Positions 23,979 through 33,253 of a stretch of DNA of 40,568 nucleotides are shown in pieces. The position numbers were made by a program, and so were the translations under genes. The stretch is from the NCBI GenBank assembly GCA_900547815.1, contig URHY01000011.1:1-40568 (forward strand), written 5' to 3'. Numbering within the stretch: position 1 is the first letter of the stretch; each line of letters starts with the position of its first letter. The stretch is from an uncultured Solobacterium sp. GTDB lineage: Bacteria; Bacillota_I; Bacilli_A; Erysipelotrichales; Erysipelotrichaceae. Under the pieces are notes generated by a model that worked only from the letters and a program-made list of their open reading frames with translations, was not told the DNA's origin and searched no databases.

Positions 23979-26520
23979 GAATATCAAATGTATATTGTCC
24001 ATTTTGACAATCCACATTGATTACATCCCCTTGCATTGCGCCTGTCTTAATCATTTCCTTCGCAATCTGTGTTTCAAGATTTCTTTGGATATAACGCTTC
24101 ATTGGACGAGCGCCATACACTGGATCAACACCCATTTTGGCAATCTGATTATACACGGCATCACTCACATTTAATGTAATGTCACGCTCTGCTAAACGTT
24201 TTTGTAGTAAACCAACAAATTTATGTGCAATCTTAATAAATGCAGAATCATTTAATGCATTAAAGACAATGATTTCATCGATACGATTAATGAACTCTGG
24301 TTTAAAGTGACGCTTTACTTCTTCCATATATTTTTCATGGATATCTCCAGATTCAAAGGCATATTGACTACCTAAGTTTGACGTTAAGATAATAATAGTA
24401 TTTTTAAAATCAACCGTTACACCTTTAGAATCTGTAATACGACCATCATCCAAAATTTGAAGTAACACATTGAATACATCTGGATGTGCCTTTTCAATTT
24501 CATCAAATAATACAATACTATATGGATTACGACGAACAGCCTCTGTCAATTGACCACCCTCATCATATCCAACATATCCTGGAGGAGCACCAATTAAACG
24601 TGCCACACTGTGTTTTTCCATATATTCACTCATATCAATACGCACAATGTGTTTTTCATCATCGAATAACTGTTCAGCCAAAGCTTTGGCAACTTCTGTT
24701 TTACCAACACCTGTAGGACCTAAGAACATGAACGATCCAATCGGACGATTCTCATCTTGAATTTGTGCTTTAGAACGCAAAATTGCATCTGTTACTAACT
24801 CCAAAGCTTCATCTTGTCCAACAACACGTTTTTCAAGTTCTGATTTTAAATTCAATAATTTTTCTCTTTCACTCGCAACTAAACGTGTTACTTCTACACC
24901 CGTCCATCTCGAAACGATTTTCGCAATCAATTCCTCATTAACTGTTTCTTGGATCAAAGCATCTTCTTTTTGACTTGTCTGCTCTTTTTGAATACGAGCC
25001 TCTAATTCGGGAATCGTTCCATATTGAAGCTTAGCCGCATCTTCATAACGAGCCTCATTACGAGCTTGTTCCAAATCCAAACGAGCCTTCTCCAAACGTT
25101 GTTTATCCTCTTTCTCATTGGCCAAACCACGTTTTTCATCTTCCCACTTAGAATGCATCTCATCACGCTTAGATTGTAAAGAAGCCAGTTCGGACTCAAT
25201 TTCTTCTCGACGCTCAACTGCTCTTTTGTCTTCTTCTTTTTGTAGCGAAGTCTTTTCAATTTGAAGCTGCAAGATCTTACGCTGCAACTCATCCAATTCT
25301 TGAGGCATACTTTCCATTTCTACCTTTAATGTTGCACAAGCCTCATCCACTAAATCAATAGCTTTATCTGGTAAGAAACGATCTGTAATATAACGATCAG
25401 ACATTGTAGCTGCCGCAATCAAAGCCTCATCCAAAATACGTACACCATGATAACTTTCAAAACGATCTTTCAATCCACGCAAGATACTAATTGTATCTTC
25501 TACACTTGGTTGAGCCACCTGTACTTTCTGGAAACGACGCTCTAAAGCTGCATCTTTTTCAATATACTTACGATATTCATTAAATGTTGTTGCTCCAATA
25601 CAATGTAGTTCACCACGAGCTAACATTGGCTTTAATAAGTTAGCTGCATCCATGCTGCCTTCTGTTTTACCCGCACCAACCAAGTTATGAATTTCATCAA
25701 TAAACAAAATAATTTGTCCATCTGATTTTTTCACTTCATCCAAAATTGATTTTAAACGTTCTTCAAACTCACCACGATATTTAGCACCGGCAATCAAAGA
25801 GCCCATGTCTAATTCAATTAATCTCTTTTCTTTTAATGACTCAGGCACATCACCCTTCATAATACGCCATGCGATACCTTCTACAACAGCTGTTTTACCA
25901 ACACCAGGCTCACCAATCAAAACAGGATTATTCTTTGTCTTACGAGATAGAATCTGCATTACACGACGAATCTCATCATCACGACCAATGATAGGATCAA
26001 TCTTACCATCACGCACATCCTGCACTAGATCACGACCATATTTTTTTAAGGCTTCTACATTCTCTTCAGAATTTGGTGTGTCAAATTTCTTTCCATTACG
26101 ACGCTCTAGTTCTGCCTTGTAACAAACATCCTTATTTAAGTTAAAAGTTTTTACCAATTCTTTTGAAATATAAGAACGATTAAATAATAATGCTAAAAAT
26201 ACACTCGCAACCGATAAATAAGTTTCATCATGTTGACTTGCCCAGTTTTGTGCATCCTCAAACGATTTTTGAACTTCATTTGATAAATTTATATTACTAG
26301 TTGAGCTTTTTGCGACACGATTTGATTCTTGTTGAACCATCTGTAAGGCACGAGTCTTATCTAAGCCAATACGCTCAAATAAGCCATCCAATACATCATC
26401 CTTAAAAATCGTTTCCAACATATCCACTGTATCCACACTAGGATGTTGGTTGGATTTAGCCAAATTTACGGCATCCATTAAAATCTTCTGCAAACGCTCT
26501 GACATTTGATCGATATTCAT
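23968..26520 (-). CDS. clpB: Disaggregase chaperone ClpB
   Basis: An 850-residue Hsp100 AAA+ unfoldase that works with DnaK to rescue aggregated proteins. It has an N-terminal Clp-N domain (about 1-145), first ATPase with GEPGVGKTA (about 204-212), a long coiled-coil middle domain (about 395-520, Glu/Lys/Gln-rich) that marks ClpB rather than ClpC, and second ATPase with GPTGVGKTE (about 595). The C-terminus has [15 protein letters not shown]. The ATG at 26520 follows AAGGAGGTG. An upstream in-frame start at 26550 would lie inside the CIRCE operator and is rejected. Monocistronic and controlled by HrcA through two CIRCE elements. Confidence 0.97.
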   Translation of the reverse strand: MNIDQMSERLQKILMDAVNLAKSNQHPSVDTVDMLETIFKDDVLDGLFERIGLDKTRALQMVQQESNRVAKSSTSNINLSNEVQKSFEDAQNWASQHDETYLSVASVFLALLFNRSYISKELVKTFNLNKDVCYKAELERRNGKKFDTPNSEENVEALKKYGRDLVQDVRDGKIDPIIGRDDEIRRVMQILSRKTKNNPVLIGEPGVGKTAVVEGIAWRIMKGDVPESLKEKRLIELDMGSLIAGAKYRGEFEERLKSILDEVKKSDGQIILFIDEIHNLVGAGKTEGSMDAANLLKPMLARGELHCIGATTFNEYRKYIEKDAALERRFQKVQVAQPSVEDTISILRGLKDRFESYHGVRILDEALIAAATMSDRYITDRFLPDKAIDLVDEACATLKVEMESMPQELDELQRKILQLQIEKTSLQKEEDKRAVERREEIESELASLQSKRDEMHSKWEDEKRGLANEKEDKQRLEKARLDLEQARNEARYEDAAKLQYGTIPELEARIQKEQTSQKEDALIQETVNEELIAKIVSRWTGVEVTRLVASEREKLLNLKSELEKRVVGQDEALELVTDAILRSKAQIQDENRPIGSFMFLGPTGVGKTEVAKALAEQLFDDEKHIVRIDMSEYMEKHSVARLIGAPPGYVGYDEGGQLTEAVRRNPYSIVLFDEIEKAHPDVFNVLLQILDDGRITDSKGVTVDFKNTIIILTSNLGSQYAFESGDIHEKYMEEVKRHFKPEFINRIDEIIVFNALNDSAFIKIAHKFVGLLQKRLAERDITLNVSDAVYNQIAKMGVDPVYGARPMKRYIQRNLETQIAKEMIKTGAMQGDVINVDCQNGQYTFDIQGR

Positions 26521-26539
26521 AATAAGCACCTCCTTGTAC

Positions 26540-26566
26540 TTAGCACTCACTCTTCATGATTGCTAA
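26540..26566 (-). promoter_or_regulatory. CIRCE operator (HrcA site) downstream of the clpB -10
   Basis: TTAGCACTC, nine bases, GATTGCTAA: the CIRCE consensus TTAGCACTC-N9-GAGTGCTAA with a single mismatch. It covers the expected transcription start (near 26564) and the leader of clpB, so HrcA bound here would block initiation. Confidence 0.92.
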
Positions 26567-26570
26567 TGAT

Positions 26571-26598
26571 AGTATAACACTCTTTTTGGCACTGTCAA
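26571..26598 (-). promoter_or_regulatory. Sigma-A promoter of clpB
   Basis: On the minus strand a perfect TTGACA (26598-26593), a 16-base spacer and TATACT (26576-26571). The -35 box lies inside the second CIRCE-like palindrome and the start site inside the first. Confidence 0.85.
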
Positions 26599-26612
26599 CA
26601 CTTAAGTGCTAA
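26586..26612 (-). promoter_or_regulatory. Second, weaker CIRCE-like operator over the clpB -35 box
   Basis: Read on the plus strand: TTGGCACTG, nine bases, AAGTGCTAA. This matches the CIRCE consensus with three mismatches in 18 positions and the exact nine-base spacing. It fully contains the TTGACA box, so HrcA binding would occlude RNA polymerase. Confidence 0.75.
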
Positions 26613-26620
26613 TATTTTTC

Positions 26621-26651
26621 CAAAAAGAAAAAAGTAGACAAGTCTACTTTT
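26621..26651 (-). terminator. Terminator of the transaldolase-like gene
   Basis: AAAAGTAGAC and GTCTACTTTT (26630-26651) form a 9-10-bp palindromic stem, followed on the minus strand by TTCTTTTT. The gene's stop codon (26644) is inside the hairpin. It insulates the clpB promoter that follows. Confidence 0.8.
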
Positions 26652-27312
26652 CTAAAGTGTTTCGATTATAAGCTCTTTGCCAATTAACACTAAATTCTCC
26701 AACCGCAATCTTTGTTCCTGGATGATCAATCATTTGATATAAAACATCACAAGGAACAGTCACAGCTTGAATTCCTGCTTTGATCAATTCATGCACTTGA
26801 TAAGTATTTTTAAAGCTTGCCGCAATAACTTTTGCAGGCATATGATTCACTCTCAACATTTCAATCAAGTCTTTCACATCTTGTACACCATCACCATAAT
26901 TGCACATACGATTTGTATAAGGTGCCAAATATTCAGCCCCATTCATAGCTGCTAAGAATGCTTGATCTGCCGTATAGATAGCTGTAGCTAATGTGTGAAT
27001 ACCCAATTTTTTACATTCTTTGATAGCTCTTAATCCCTCATGTGTAACAGGAATCTTCACATACATATTTTTATTACGAATCGAAGAAATCATTTTTGCC
27101 TCTTCCATGATTCCTTCAAAAGAAGTTTGCACGGTTTGAATAAACAACAATTGATCTTCACTCAATACTTCACACAAATCTTTTACGACATCCATTGCTT
27201 CTCTACCTGATTTTGTAAGAATTGTAGGATTTGTCGTAACTCCAGTAATTGTTAGTAGTTCGTTTAATTCTTTAATTTGTTCAATATTTGATGAATCAAT
27301 AATCAATTCCAT
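26644..27312 (-). CDS. Transaldolase-family / fructose-6-phosphate aldolase-like protein
   Basis: A 222-residue TalC/MipB-type small transaldolase. The N-terminal IIDSSNIEQIKE and TGVTTNPTIL match the family, and the Schiff-base Lys is in YVKIPVTHEGLRAI (Lys about 86). Further conserved parts are LATAIYTADQAFLAAMNGA and PYTNRMCNYGDG. It may have fructose-6-phosphate aldolase or transaldolase activity; sequence alone does not decide. It is divergent from a DeoR regulator, whose operator region lies between them, so that regulator may control it. The ATG follows AAGGAGG. Confidence 0.9.
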   Translation of the reverse strand: MELIIDSSNIEQIKELNELLTITGVTTNPTILTKSGREAMDVVKDLCEVLSEDQLLFIQTVQTSFEGIMEEAKMISSIRNKNMYVKIPVTHEGLRAIKECKKLGIHTLATAIYTADQAFLAAMNGAEYLAPYTNRMCNYGDGVQDVKDLIEMLRVNHMPAKVIAASFKNTYQVHELIKAGIQAVTVPCDVLYQMIDHPGTKIAVGEFSVNWQRAYNRNTLEK

Positions 27313-27338
27313 GATGGATCCTCCTTAAGTTCATCTGT

Positions 27339-27367
27339 ATCCTAACACTAGATAATATCACTTTCAA
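27339..27367 (-). promoter_or_regulatory. Promoter of the transaldolase-like gene
   Basis: On the minus strand TTGAAA (27367-27362), a 17-base spacer and TAGGAT (27344-27339). The -10 box is a weak match, and transcription would start near 27332, about 20 bases before the ATG. Confidence 0.5.
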
Positions 27368-27410
27368 TATCCATTTCACATCAAACATATAATATTAAAT
27401 GAACACATCA

Positions 27411-27420
27411 GAACATGTTC
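27411..27420. promoter_or_regulatory. Candidate DeoR-regulator operator palindrome
   Basis: GAACATGTTC is a perfect 10-base palindrome in the divergent intergenic region. Related half-sites GAACA (27401) and TGTTC (27426-27430) flank it, giving a cluster of three half-site-like repeats within 30 bases just before the regulator gene. This is a plausible autoregulatory site, not a proven one. Confidence 0.4.
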
Positions 27421-27452
27421 CTTTATGTTCTATTTTGTGCTTTAATAGAAGT

Positions 27453-28196
27453 ATGAACACAACACAAAGAAGATATGAGATTTATGAAAAACTAAAAAAA
27501 GATAAAACTGTGCAAGTTAATGAACTCGCAAATCAATACTGCGTTTCATTAATGACAATACGAAGAGATTTAGACATCTTAGAAAATCAAGGGTTGGCCA
27601 CAAAAAGCTATGGAGGAGCTACATTAAACGAGTCTATTTCTGCAGAACCTGCTTTTGAAATCAAAGAAGGCATGTCTCAATCGGACAAAAAAGACATTGC
27701 GATATTTGCGAGCACACTCATTCAAGACGGAGATTCCATCTATCTAGATTGTGGCACCACTTGTCTTGAACTCTTTAAAAGGATCCATCATAAAAAGATC
27801 ACAATATTCACTAACTTTTGGAAGATTCTTCAATATGTTGATCGAAACACAAAAGCTAAAATCATCATGGCTCCAGGAACCTATAATCCAATTACACAAG
27901 CTGCACTATCAGAAAGTACAATTCAGTTTTTTCAAAATTATTATATTGATAAAGCCTTTATTTCCGTACTTGGAATTGATTTAGACTATGGAGTATCCAT
28001 TCCAAGTATGAGTGATGCCTTAGTTAAAAAAGCCATTCTTGATTCTTCCAATAAAAAAATTTGTTTGGTCGACCATACAAAATTTAATAAAAAATATATG
28101 TCAAAAATTGCCAATGTTGATGATTTTGACATGGTCATCACAGACAAACAATTAAAAGATGATTTTCATCGCGAAAACATAAAAAAAGCACATTGA
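27453..28196 (+). CDS. DeoR-family transcriptional regulator
   Basis: A 247-residue sugar-responsive repressor. The N-terminal winged helix-turn-helix is VNELANQYCVSLMTIRRDLD (about 22-41), followed by GLATKSYGGAT. The C-terminal DeoR sensor (about 75-235) contains DGDSIYLDCGTTCLELF, the phosphosugar-binding isomerase-like core, and CLVDHTKFNKK. An upstream in-frame ATG at 27399 would add 18 residues; the start at 27453 gives the usual N-terminus (MNTTQRRYEIY). No Shine-Dalgarno is visible, and a TTTAAT box ends six bases before the ATG. Probable targets are the divergent transaldolase-like gene and itself. Confidence 0.92.
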   Translation: MNTTQRRYEIYEKLKKDKTVQVNELANQYCVSLMTIRRDLDILENQGLATKSYGGATLNESISAEPAFEIKEGMSQSDKKDIAIFASTLIQDGDSIYLDCGTTCLELFKRIHHKKITIFTNFWKILQYVDRNTKAKIIMAPGTYNPITQAALSESTIQFFQNYYIDKAFISVLGIDLDYGVSIPSMSDALVKKAILDSSNKKICLVDHTKFNKKYMSKIANVDDFDMVITDKQLKDDFHRENIKKAH

Positions 28197-28209
28197 GAAA
28201 TGTGCTTTT
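28184..28209. terminator. Bidirectional terminator between the DeoR gene and nagA
   Basis: AAAAGCACAT-TGAGAA-ATGTGCTTTT is a perfect 10-bp stem with A/T tracts on both sides. It contains the stop codon of the plus-strand regulator and lies 6 bases from the convergent nagA stop, so it can serve both genes. Confidence 0.85.
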
Positions 28210-28214
28210 GTTGA

Positions 28215-29354
28215 CTAGAACGCTTTTGTTCCCTTTGTATATGTCATTTCAACAGAATAGTCATCATTTAATACAACTAAATCTGCATCTTTTCCTGTTT
28301 GAATAGATCCTTTACGATCATCCACATTCAACATACGAGCTGGGTTCAATGTACATGCATTGATAGCTGTTTGCCAAGGAACCATTGCCTTTTCAACTAG
28401 AATACGAAGTCCATTATTAACATGTAATGTACTTCCTGCAAGACCTTTAGTGTCTGTTAAGTGAGCACTTCCATCTGGATACAATTCGATTTCGTTACCA
28501 CCAAATAATACTTTTGTACCAACAGGTAAACCTTTAACCATCAATGAATCTGTAATCATAATACAGTGATCTGGTCCTTTTGCGGTAAAGTAATCATTTA
28601 ATGCTTCATAAGTTGAGTGATTTCCATCACAAATGATTTCACCATATACATCTCTATAACGCATTGCAGCTCCTACCAATCCTGGTTCACGGTGATGGAA
28701 TTTAGTCATACCATTGAATACGTGAGTCATTGAGTTTGCACCATTCGCAATCGCTAATCTAGCCTGTTCAAAAGTAGCTCCTGAATGTCCTTGACTACAT
28801 ACAATTCCGTTTGCACGTAAGAATTTAGTTAATTCAAAATTATCATCATGTTCACAAGCCATTGTAACGATTTTAATTAAATTATTAGATGCTGCTAAAT
28901 AGCGTTTAAATTGTGCTAAATCCGGTTTTACACAATATTGTTCAGGTTGAGCTCCCTTATAAATTTGATCCAAGTAAGGCCCCTCAAAGTGAATACCTAA
29001 AATTTCTGCACCTTCATAGCCTTCTTCAACAACTTTCGCAACATTTTTAACTGCATTTGTCAAAACTTCTTCAGACTGTGTAATTGTTGTTGGAAGAATA
29101 CCAGTGACGCCTTCTTTAACAATGTTTTTCATCCAGTTACGAAGACCTTCTTCATTCGCATCATTTGTATCAAATCCATAAGCACCATGTGTGTGCACAT
29201 CGATGAATCCAGGAATAATTCTCTTATCTCCGTAATCTTCATCTACATCTTTTTGGCCATAAGGATAGATATTAACAATTTTTCCTTCTTCTACTTCAAT
29301 TTGGGCTGCCAACCAAGTATTTACCACCCAAACTCTTTTACTTTGAATAATCAT
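28215..29354 (-). CDS. nagA: N-acetylglucosamine-6-phosphate deacetylase
   Basis: A 379-residue amidohydrolase that converts GlcNAc-6-phosphate to glucosamine-6-phosphate in amino-sugar recycling. It has a metal-site motif IIPGFIDVHTHGAYGFDTND (about 43-62), GIHFEGPYLD (metal Glu), HSGATF, THVFNGMTKFHHREPG (about 215-230) and the catalytic Asp in MITDSLMVKG. GLAGSTLHV near the C-terminus is diagnostic. No nagB or PTS gene is adjacent. Start ATG with AGGAGG upstream. Divergent from the flavodiiron gene across an AT-rich region with an inverted repeat. Confidence 0.96.
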   Translation of the reverse strand: MIIQSKRVWVVNTWLAAQIEVEEGKIVNIYPYGQKDVDEDYGDKRIIPGFIDVHTHGAYGFDTNDANEEGLRNWMKNIVKEGVTGILPTTITQSEEVLTNAVKNVAKVVEEGYEGAEILGIHFEGPYLDQIYKGAQPEQYCVKPDLAQFKRYLAASNNLIKIVTMACEHDDNFELTKFLRANGIVCSQGHSGATFEQARLAIANGANSMTHVFNGMTKFHHREPGLVGAAMRYRDVYGEIICDGNHSTYEALNDYFTAKGPDHCIMITDSLMVKGLPVGTKVLFGGNEIELYPDGSAHLTDTKGLAGSTLHVNNGLRILVEKAMVPWQTAINACTLNPARMLNVDDRKGSIQTGKDADLVVLNDDYSVEMTYTKGTKAF

Positions 29355-29407
29355 ATCGACAATTCCTCCTAGCTTTTATTATACTCTCAAGAAAAAGAAA
29401 ACACTTA

Positions 29408-29457
29408 CACTTTTTAGTATACTTTTTATATTTTTTATTTAAAAAATGTAAAAGTGT
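29408..29457. repeat. Inverted repeat in the nagA-fprA divergent region
   Basis: ACACTTTT (29408-29415) and AAAAGTGT (29450-29457) form a perfect 8-base inverted repeat with a 34-base spacing. It sits behind the nagA -10 box (TATAAT at 29378-29383, no good -35) and before the fprA promoter. It may be a repressor or activator site for either gene. Confidence 0.35.
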
Positions 29458-29466
29458 GCAAATGAA

Positions 29467-29495
29467 TAGACATAACTCATAAAAAATTTTAAAAT
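29467..29495 (+). promoter_or_regulatory. Candidate promoter of the flavodiiron gene
   Basis: TAGACA (29467-29472), a 17-base spacer and TAAAAT (29490-29495), five of six matches in each box. The start site would fall near 29502, at the edge of the ribosome site AAGAGGTGA, giving a leader of only about 14 bases. Confidence 0.5.
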
Positions 29496-29515
29496 AAAGA
29501 AAGAGGTGAATCAAA

Positions 29516-30709
29516 ATGAAAAGAGCTAAAAAAATTATAGATAACGTATACTGGGTCGGAGTAAGAGACTTAAACAACCGCCACTTCCATGGTGATTTAT
29601 ATCCAATTGATGAAGGATGTACATACAATGCCTATTTAGTGGTAGATGATGAAGTTACATTATTCGATACAGTAGAAGAAGAATTTACAGAAGAACTATT
29701 GGAAAGAGTTGAATCCGTACTACAAGGAAGAGAAATCGACAATATCGTCGTTCAACATACTGAACCAGATCATTCTGGAGGATTTAAAAAAGTCTATGCC
29801 AAATATCCAAACGCAAAAGTCTACGCATCTATTTCTGGTAAGAAAAATATGATTGAACAATACTTTGATCAAGTCCCTTATCAAGTGGTTAAGACAAACG
29901 ATACAATCAATACTGGAAAATATGATTTTGTCTTTGTTGAAATGCAGATGATTCATTGGCCAGACAACATGTTGACGTATTGTCCACAATTAAAAACCGT
30001 ATTCTCAAACGATGCTTTTGGACAACATATTGTAAACTTTAACTTAACGGATGAAGGATTAGATAAAGCTTATTGTTTAAAACAAGCCAAAGAATACTTT
30101 GCGAATATTGTTTTACCATATACTACACCAGTACAAGCTAAATTAAACCTTATTCTAGGTATGAATTTAGACATTGAATATATCATGCCTGCTCATGGTA
30201 TTATCTGGAAAGACTATATTGGTGATATCATTGAAACATATAAGGGTATCGCTGCTCAAAAAGTAGAAAATAAAGCCGTAATTGTATATGAATCTGTATG
30301 GAAACATACGCAACAAATTGCTGAAAGTCTAGCTGAAGGATTCAGTGATGCTGGTATGGATGTCAAAGTCTATAAGTTATCCGACACAAAATCAAGTATT
30401 GTAATGCGTGAAATTATGGATGCTAAAGTTGTATGTATCGGATCTGGTACGTACAATAATGTCATGGCACCAAGTGTTGCAGCTTTCCTTGAACACATTC
30501 GTCCATGTAAGTTCAAAAATAAAAAAGGTATGGCCTTTGCCGCATATGGATGGTTTAACCAAGTTGCCAAAGAAATCGATACAAGAATGCAACAGTCTGG
30601 AATTGAATCATGCCACGATGTGATCAGCCAATGTTACACACCAAGTGATGATCAATTAGAAGATTACTACAATATGGCTCATGAAATCGCAAAAAATTGC
30701 CAGGAATAA
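29516..30709 (+). CDS. fprA: Flavodiiron protein (FprA family, O2/NO reductase)
   Basis: A 397-residue flavodiiron protein that reduces oxygen to water, or nitric oxide, and protects anaerobes. The metallo-beta-lactamase-like domain (about 1-250) has the di-iron ligands HTEPDHSGG (His81, Glu83, Asp85, His86), MIHWPDNML (His), FSNDAFGQH (Asp) and MPAHG (His). The C-terminal flavodoxin domain (about 255-397) begins VIVYESVWKHTQQIAE, the FMN phosphate loop, and GSGTYNNVMAP. No rubredoxin is fused or nearby. Its presence fits an anaerobic host. Confidence 0.96.
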   Translation: MKRAKKIIDNVYWVGVRDLNNRHFHGDLYPIDEGCTYNAYLVVDDEVTLFDTVEEEFTEELLERVESVLQGREIDNIVVQHTEPDHSGGFKKVYAKYPNAKVYASISGKKNMIEQYFDQVPYQVVKTNDTINTGKYDFVFVEMQMIHWPDNMLTYCPQLKTVFSNDAFGQHIVNFNLTDEGLDKAYCLKQAKEYFANIVLPYTTPVQAKLNLILGMNLDIEYIMPAHGIIWKDYIGDIIETYKGIAAQKVENKAVIVYESVWKHTQQIAESLAEGFSDAGMDVKVYKLSDTKSSIVMREIMDAKVVCIGSGTYNNVMAPSVAAFLEHIRPCKFKNKKGMAFAAYGWFNQVAKEIDTRMQQSGIESCHDVISQCYTPSDDQLEDYYNMAHEIAKNCQE

Positions 30710-30725
30710 TTTCCTGGCCTTTTTA
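30699..30725. terminator. Bidirectional terminator between fprA and rsmF
   Basis: GCCAGGAA-TAAT-TTCCTGGC is a perfect 8-bp stem (30699-30718) containing the fprA stop codon, followed by CTTTTT on the plus strand and AATTTTTT on the minus strand. Confidence 0.88.
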
Positions 30726-32030
30726 GTCTATATTCACATGTGAGTTAGGTAATAATCTGAGTCCTTTAGGAATCTTATTTTTGATTTGTCTTCCATCACT
30801 TTTACCAAATCCAAACGGATGTCCTTTGTAACATACGGCAACGTAACCTTTATCACATTCCTTCTGTAAAACTTCTCCATGCATAAACAGATCCATTTCT
30901 TCTAAAGTTACATTCACTTTTCTTTTATAGTCAAAATCCGCAACCATATAAAAAGAATGACTTGGTTCAAAACGATTCTTAATAACATCACCTAAATATA
31001 CGCCTTGACGCAATACTTTTACTTTTTTAAAGTCCACAAAACAAACATCCATACCATATACCCGATCTTTGTCAATATAGTAATAATTTGGCAATGTATT
31101 CAATTGTTCCTTCAAAAACTTTTCTGTTACTTTATCTATTTTCTTTGTCTTTAAAACTGGAAGTTTACCTGCAACACCGGATTTTTTCTTCAACTTTGCA
31201 ATGAAATGACCTTCACCACCATCCATTGGAAAAATACGACGTACATTTAAATCTTTAAATCCTTTTCTTCCCCACAAAACTTCTGGATTTTTTAATTCCA
31301 TATCTTCATGTTTGTTTAAAAAAGACAAAACTACATCTTCATCTTCTTCTAAAGCATATGTACAAGTTGAATATACCAAAGTACCACCCGGTTTCAACAT
31401 CGAATACGCATATTCTAAAATTTCTTTCTGACGAGATGCACAAAGCTCAATATTTTCAATACTCCAATGATTCAAGGCAATGTCATGCTTTTTGATCATA
31501 CCCTCACCACTACAAGGTGCATCCACTAAAATCTTATCGAAACATGAATTAAATACTTTCGCAAGCTTATCTACACTTGAATTAGTGACAGCTACATTTT
31601 TAACGCCCATTCGCTCTATATTCGATAAAAGAATCTGAGCTCTTTTCGCATCGATTTCATTCGATACTAAATACCCACTTTTTAGATGAGAAGCAATCTG
31701 CGTACTCTTTCCACCAGGAGCCGCACATAAATCTAATACATAATCATCTTCTTGTACATCCAAGATTTCGACGGCACTCGATGCACTTGGTTCTTGTAGA
31801 TAGAAACATCCACAGATATGATAAGGATGATTTCCTAACGGTTTATCTACATAATAGCTTTCCTTACAAAATTGACTTGGACTTTCTAAATGATCAAATT
31901 CTTTTAAATTTGCCTTTTTTAAATTGACACGCATACCACGATATAAAGGTTTTGATAAAGATTCAACATACGCATCATACTCATCTTGCAGTAATTCCTT
32001 CATTCGTGAAAAATACATTTCTTGACTCAT
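30723..32030 (-). CDS. rsmF: RsmF/RsmB-type 16S rRNA (cytosine-C5) methyltransferase
   Basis: A 435-residue NOL1/NOP2/Sun-family methyltransferase acting on rRNA with SAM. The SAM motif is LDLCAAPGGKSTQIA (about 100-114), motif IV is ILVDAPCSGEGM (about 168-179, PC-S-G-E Cys) and the catalytic Cys is in YSTCTY (about 220). The C-terminal about 130 residues (VADFDYKRKVNVTLEEMDLF, GYVAVCYKGHPFGFGK) form the PUA-like RNA-binding extension of RsmF-type proteins. The ATG overlaps the M23 peptidase stop (ATGA), so it is translated from that transcript. Confidence 0.93.
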   Translation of the reverse strand: MSQEMYFSRMKELLQDEYDAYVESLSKPLYRGMRVNLKKANLKEFDHLESPSQFCKESYYVDKPLGNHPYHICGCFYLQEPSASSAVEILDVQEDDYVLDLCAAPGGKSTQIASHLKSGYLVSNEIDAKRAQILLSNIERMGVKNVAVTNSSVDKLAKVFNSCFDKILVDAPCSGEGMIKKHDIALNHWSIENIELCASRQKEILEYAYSMLKPGGTLVYSTCTYALEEDEDVVLSFLNKHEDMELKNPEVLWGRKGFKDLNVRRIFPMDGGEGHFIAKLKKKSGVAGKLPVLKTKKIDKVTEKFLKEQLNTLPNYYYIDKDRVYGMDVCFVDFKKVKVLRQGVYLGDVIKNRFEPSHSFYMVADFDYKRKVNVTLEEMDLFMHGEVLQKECDKGYVAVCYKGHPFGFGKSDGRQIKNKIPKGLRLLPNSHVNID

Positions 32031-33214
32031 ACACCCTCCAAAACTGTCTCAGGATCTATACGACATGCATAGTCTGAGCATGTTGCTGCTTTATTAAAGC
32101 CGCATCCAAAAGAAAAATCAGCACCACTATTTCTAAAATAATCAACAATTGAATTTAAATTTTGTTTCAATTCAAAGACCTCAATATGTGTATGAGGACC
32201 TGTTGAATTGCCACTATTCCCGCTCTTGGCAATTGTCATTCCTTGACCGACTTGCTGACCACTTGTCACATAGATTTCATTTGATAAATGTGCATAACTT
32301 ATCGCATATAACTTATCATGAACAGCTACCACCATACAAATCGAATTGCCGGCTCCACTTGGCCATCCACACATATTCCCGAGATATCCATTATTTGATT
32401 CTACAGGTGCATGTGCATACAATATAATGCCATTGGCAACAGCGTATACATCACTATACATTGGACTGGCAATATCTAAACCTAAGTGAAGAGTTCCGTC
32501 TGGATATGCCCAGCATCTAGCACTGATTGTACCATTTTCAATTGGATTTTGCCAAAAAGAACTATATGTATCAATCACATAATTTCCATCAACCAAACAA
32601 GACATACCATTGTTTTCTAAAATTTCATAGCCACCATATCCAGGTAATGCCTCACTGCCGGCAATTATAGAATCTTGATCAAACTCTCCCGAATCATTCA
32701 ATTGGCTCAAAGTTGAAAAGCGCGAAAATAAACGTTTTTGACAAGTATCTAAACGAGTTAGAAAGGATGCATATAAATCAAGCTTATGCTTATTTTTTAC
32801 CCACTGTTTTTTACTTTTCAAATAATCATTTTGACTACACTTATATTCATTGAAACATTTCGTTAAGTCCTTATCTATCCAATACGATTGGAAGATCAAA
32901 TTTTGTTTTTGAATAGAAACCAAATTCAAACCATACTCCATCTTTTTGAGTTCATAATAATTCTTTTTCTGTTTATACAATAATTTAAGATCCTCTAATT
33001 TTTGACTTTGAGAATCCATTCTACAATTCAAATCCTCTTGTTTATTTTGAATCGCATTTGAAACATCTCTACATTTTAAAGATAAAAAACTAGCCTTATC
33101 CTGATCAACCACTTCTACTTTTGATTCTATATTTGAAACTAACCTTTCATAATCTGGTACATTCAAGGATTGCAACCCAATAAAAAAACAGACAAAAAGA
33201 GATATACATTTCAT
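32027..33214 (-). CDS. Secreted M23-family peptidase with N-terminal coiled coil
   Basis: A 395-residue exported protein. A signal peptide (about 1-16, CISLFVCFFIGLQSL) precedes a helical coiled-coil region (about 25-170). The C-terminal domain (about 225-350) is a LytM/M23 zinc endopeptidase with HLGLD (His243, Asp247), YAHLS (His309) and GPHTHIEVF (His341, His343), so all zinc and catalytic positions are kept. The layout matches EnvC/NlpD-like cell-wall hydrolases or their activators. It should cut peptidoglycan cross-links. Eight cysteines, several paired near CGWPSG and CGFNKAATCSDYAC, suggest disulfides. The start follows AGAAGGAG. Confidence 0.85.
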   Translation of the reverse strand: MKCISLFVCFFIGLQSLNVPDYERLVSNIESKVEVVDQDKASFLSLKCRDVSNAIQNKQEDLNCRMDSQSQKLEDLKLLYKQKKNYYELKKMEYGLNLVSIQKQNLIFQSYWIDKDLTKCFNEYKCSQNDYLKSKKQWVKNKHKLDLYASFLTRLDTCQKRLFSRFSTLSQLNDSGEFDQDSIIAGSEALPGYGGYEILENNGMSCLVDGNYVIDTYSSFWQNPIENGTISARCWAYPDGTLHLGLDIASPMYSDVYAVANGIILYAHAPVESNNGYLGNMCGWPSGAGNSICMVVAVHDKLYAISYAHLSNEIYVTSGQQVGQGMTIAKSGNSGNSTGPHTHIEVFELKQNLNSIVDYFRNSGADFSFGCGFNKAATCSDYACRIDPETVLEGV

Positions 33215-33253
33215 AAAACTCCTTCTACTGTCTGTCTTCTAAATTTATTGTAT

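Noticed and set aside
25002..25292. 96-residue open frame on the minus strand inside clpB
   Set aside because: It is a different-frame shadow of the ClpB middle-domain coding sequence, with Trp/Arg-rich composition and no ribosome site.
26521..26550. Longer ClpB start at 26550
   Set aside because: It would begin within the CIRCE operator and upstream of the ribosome binding site.
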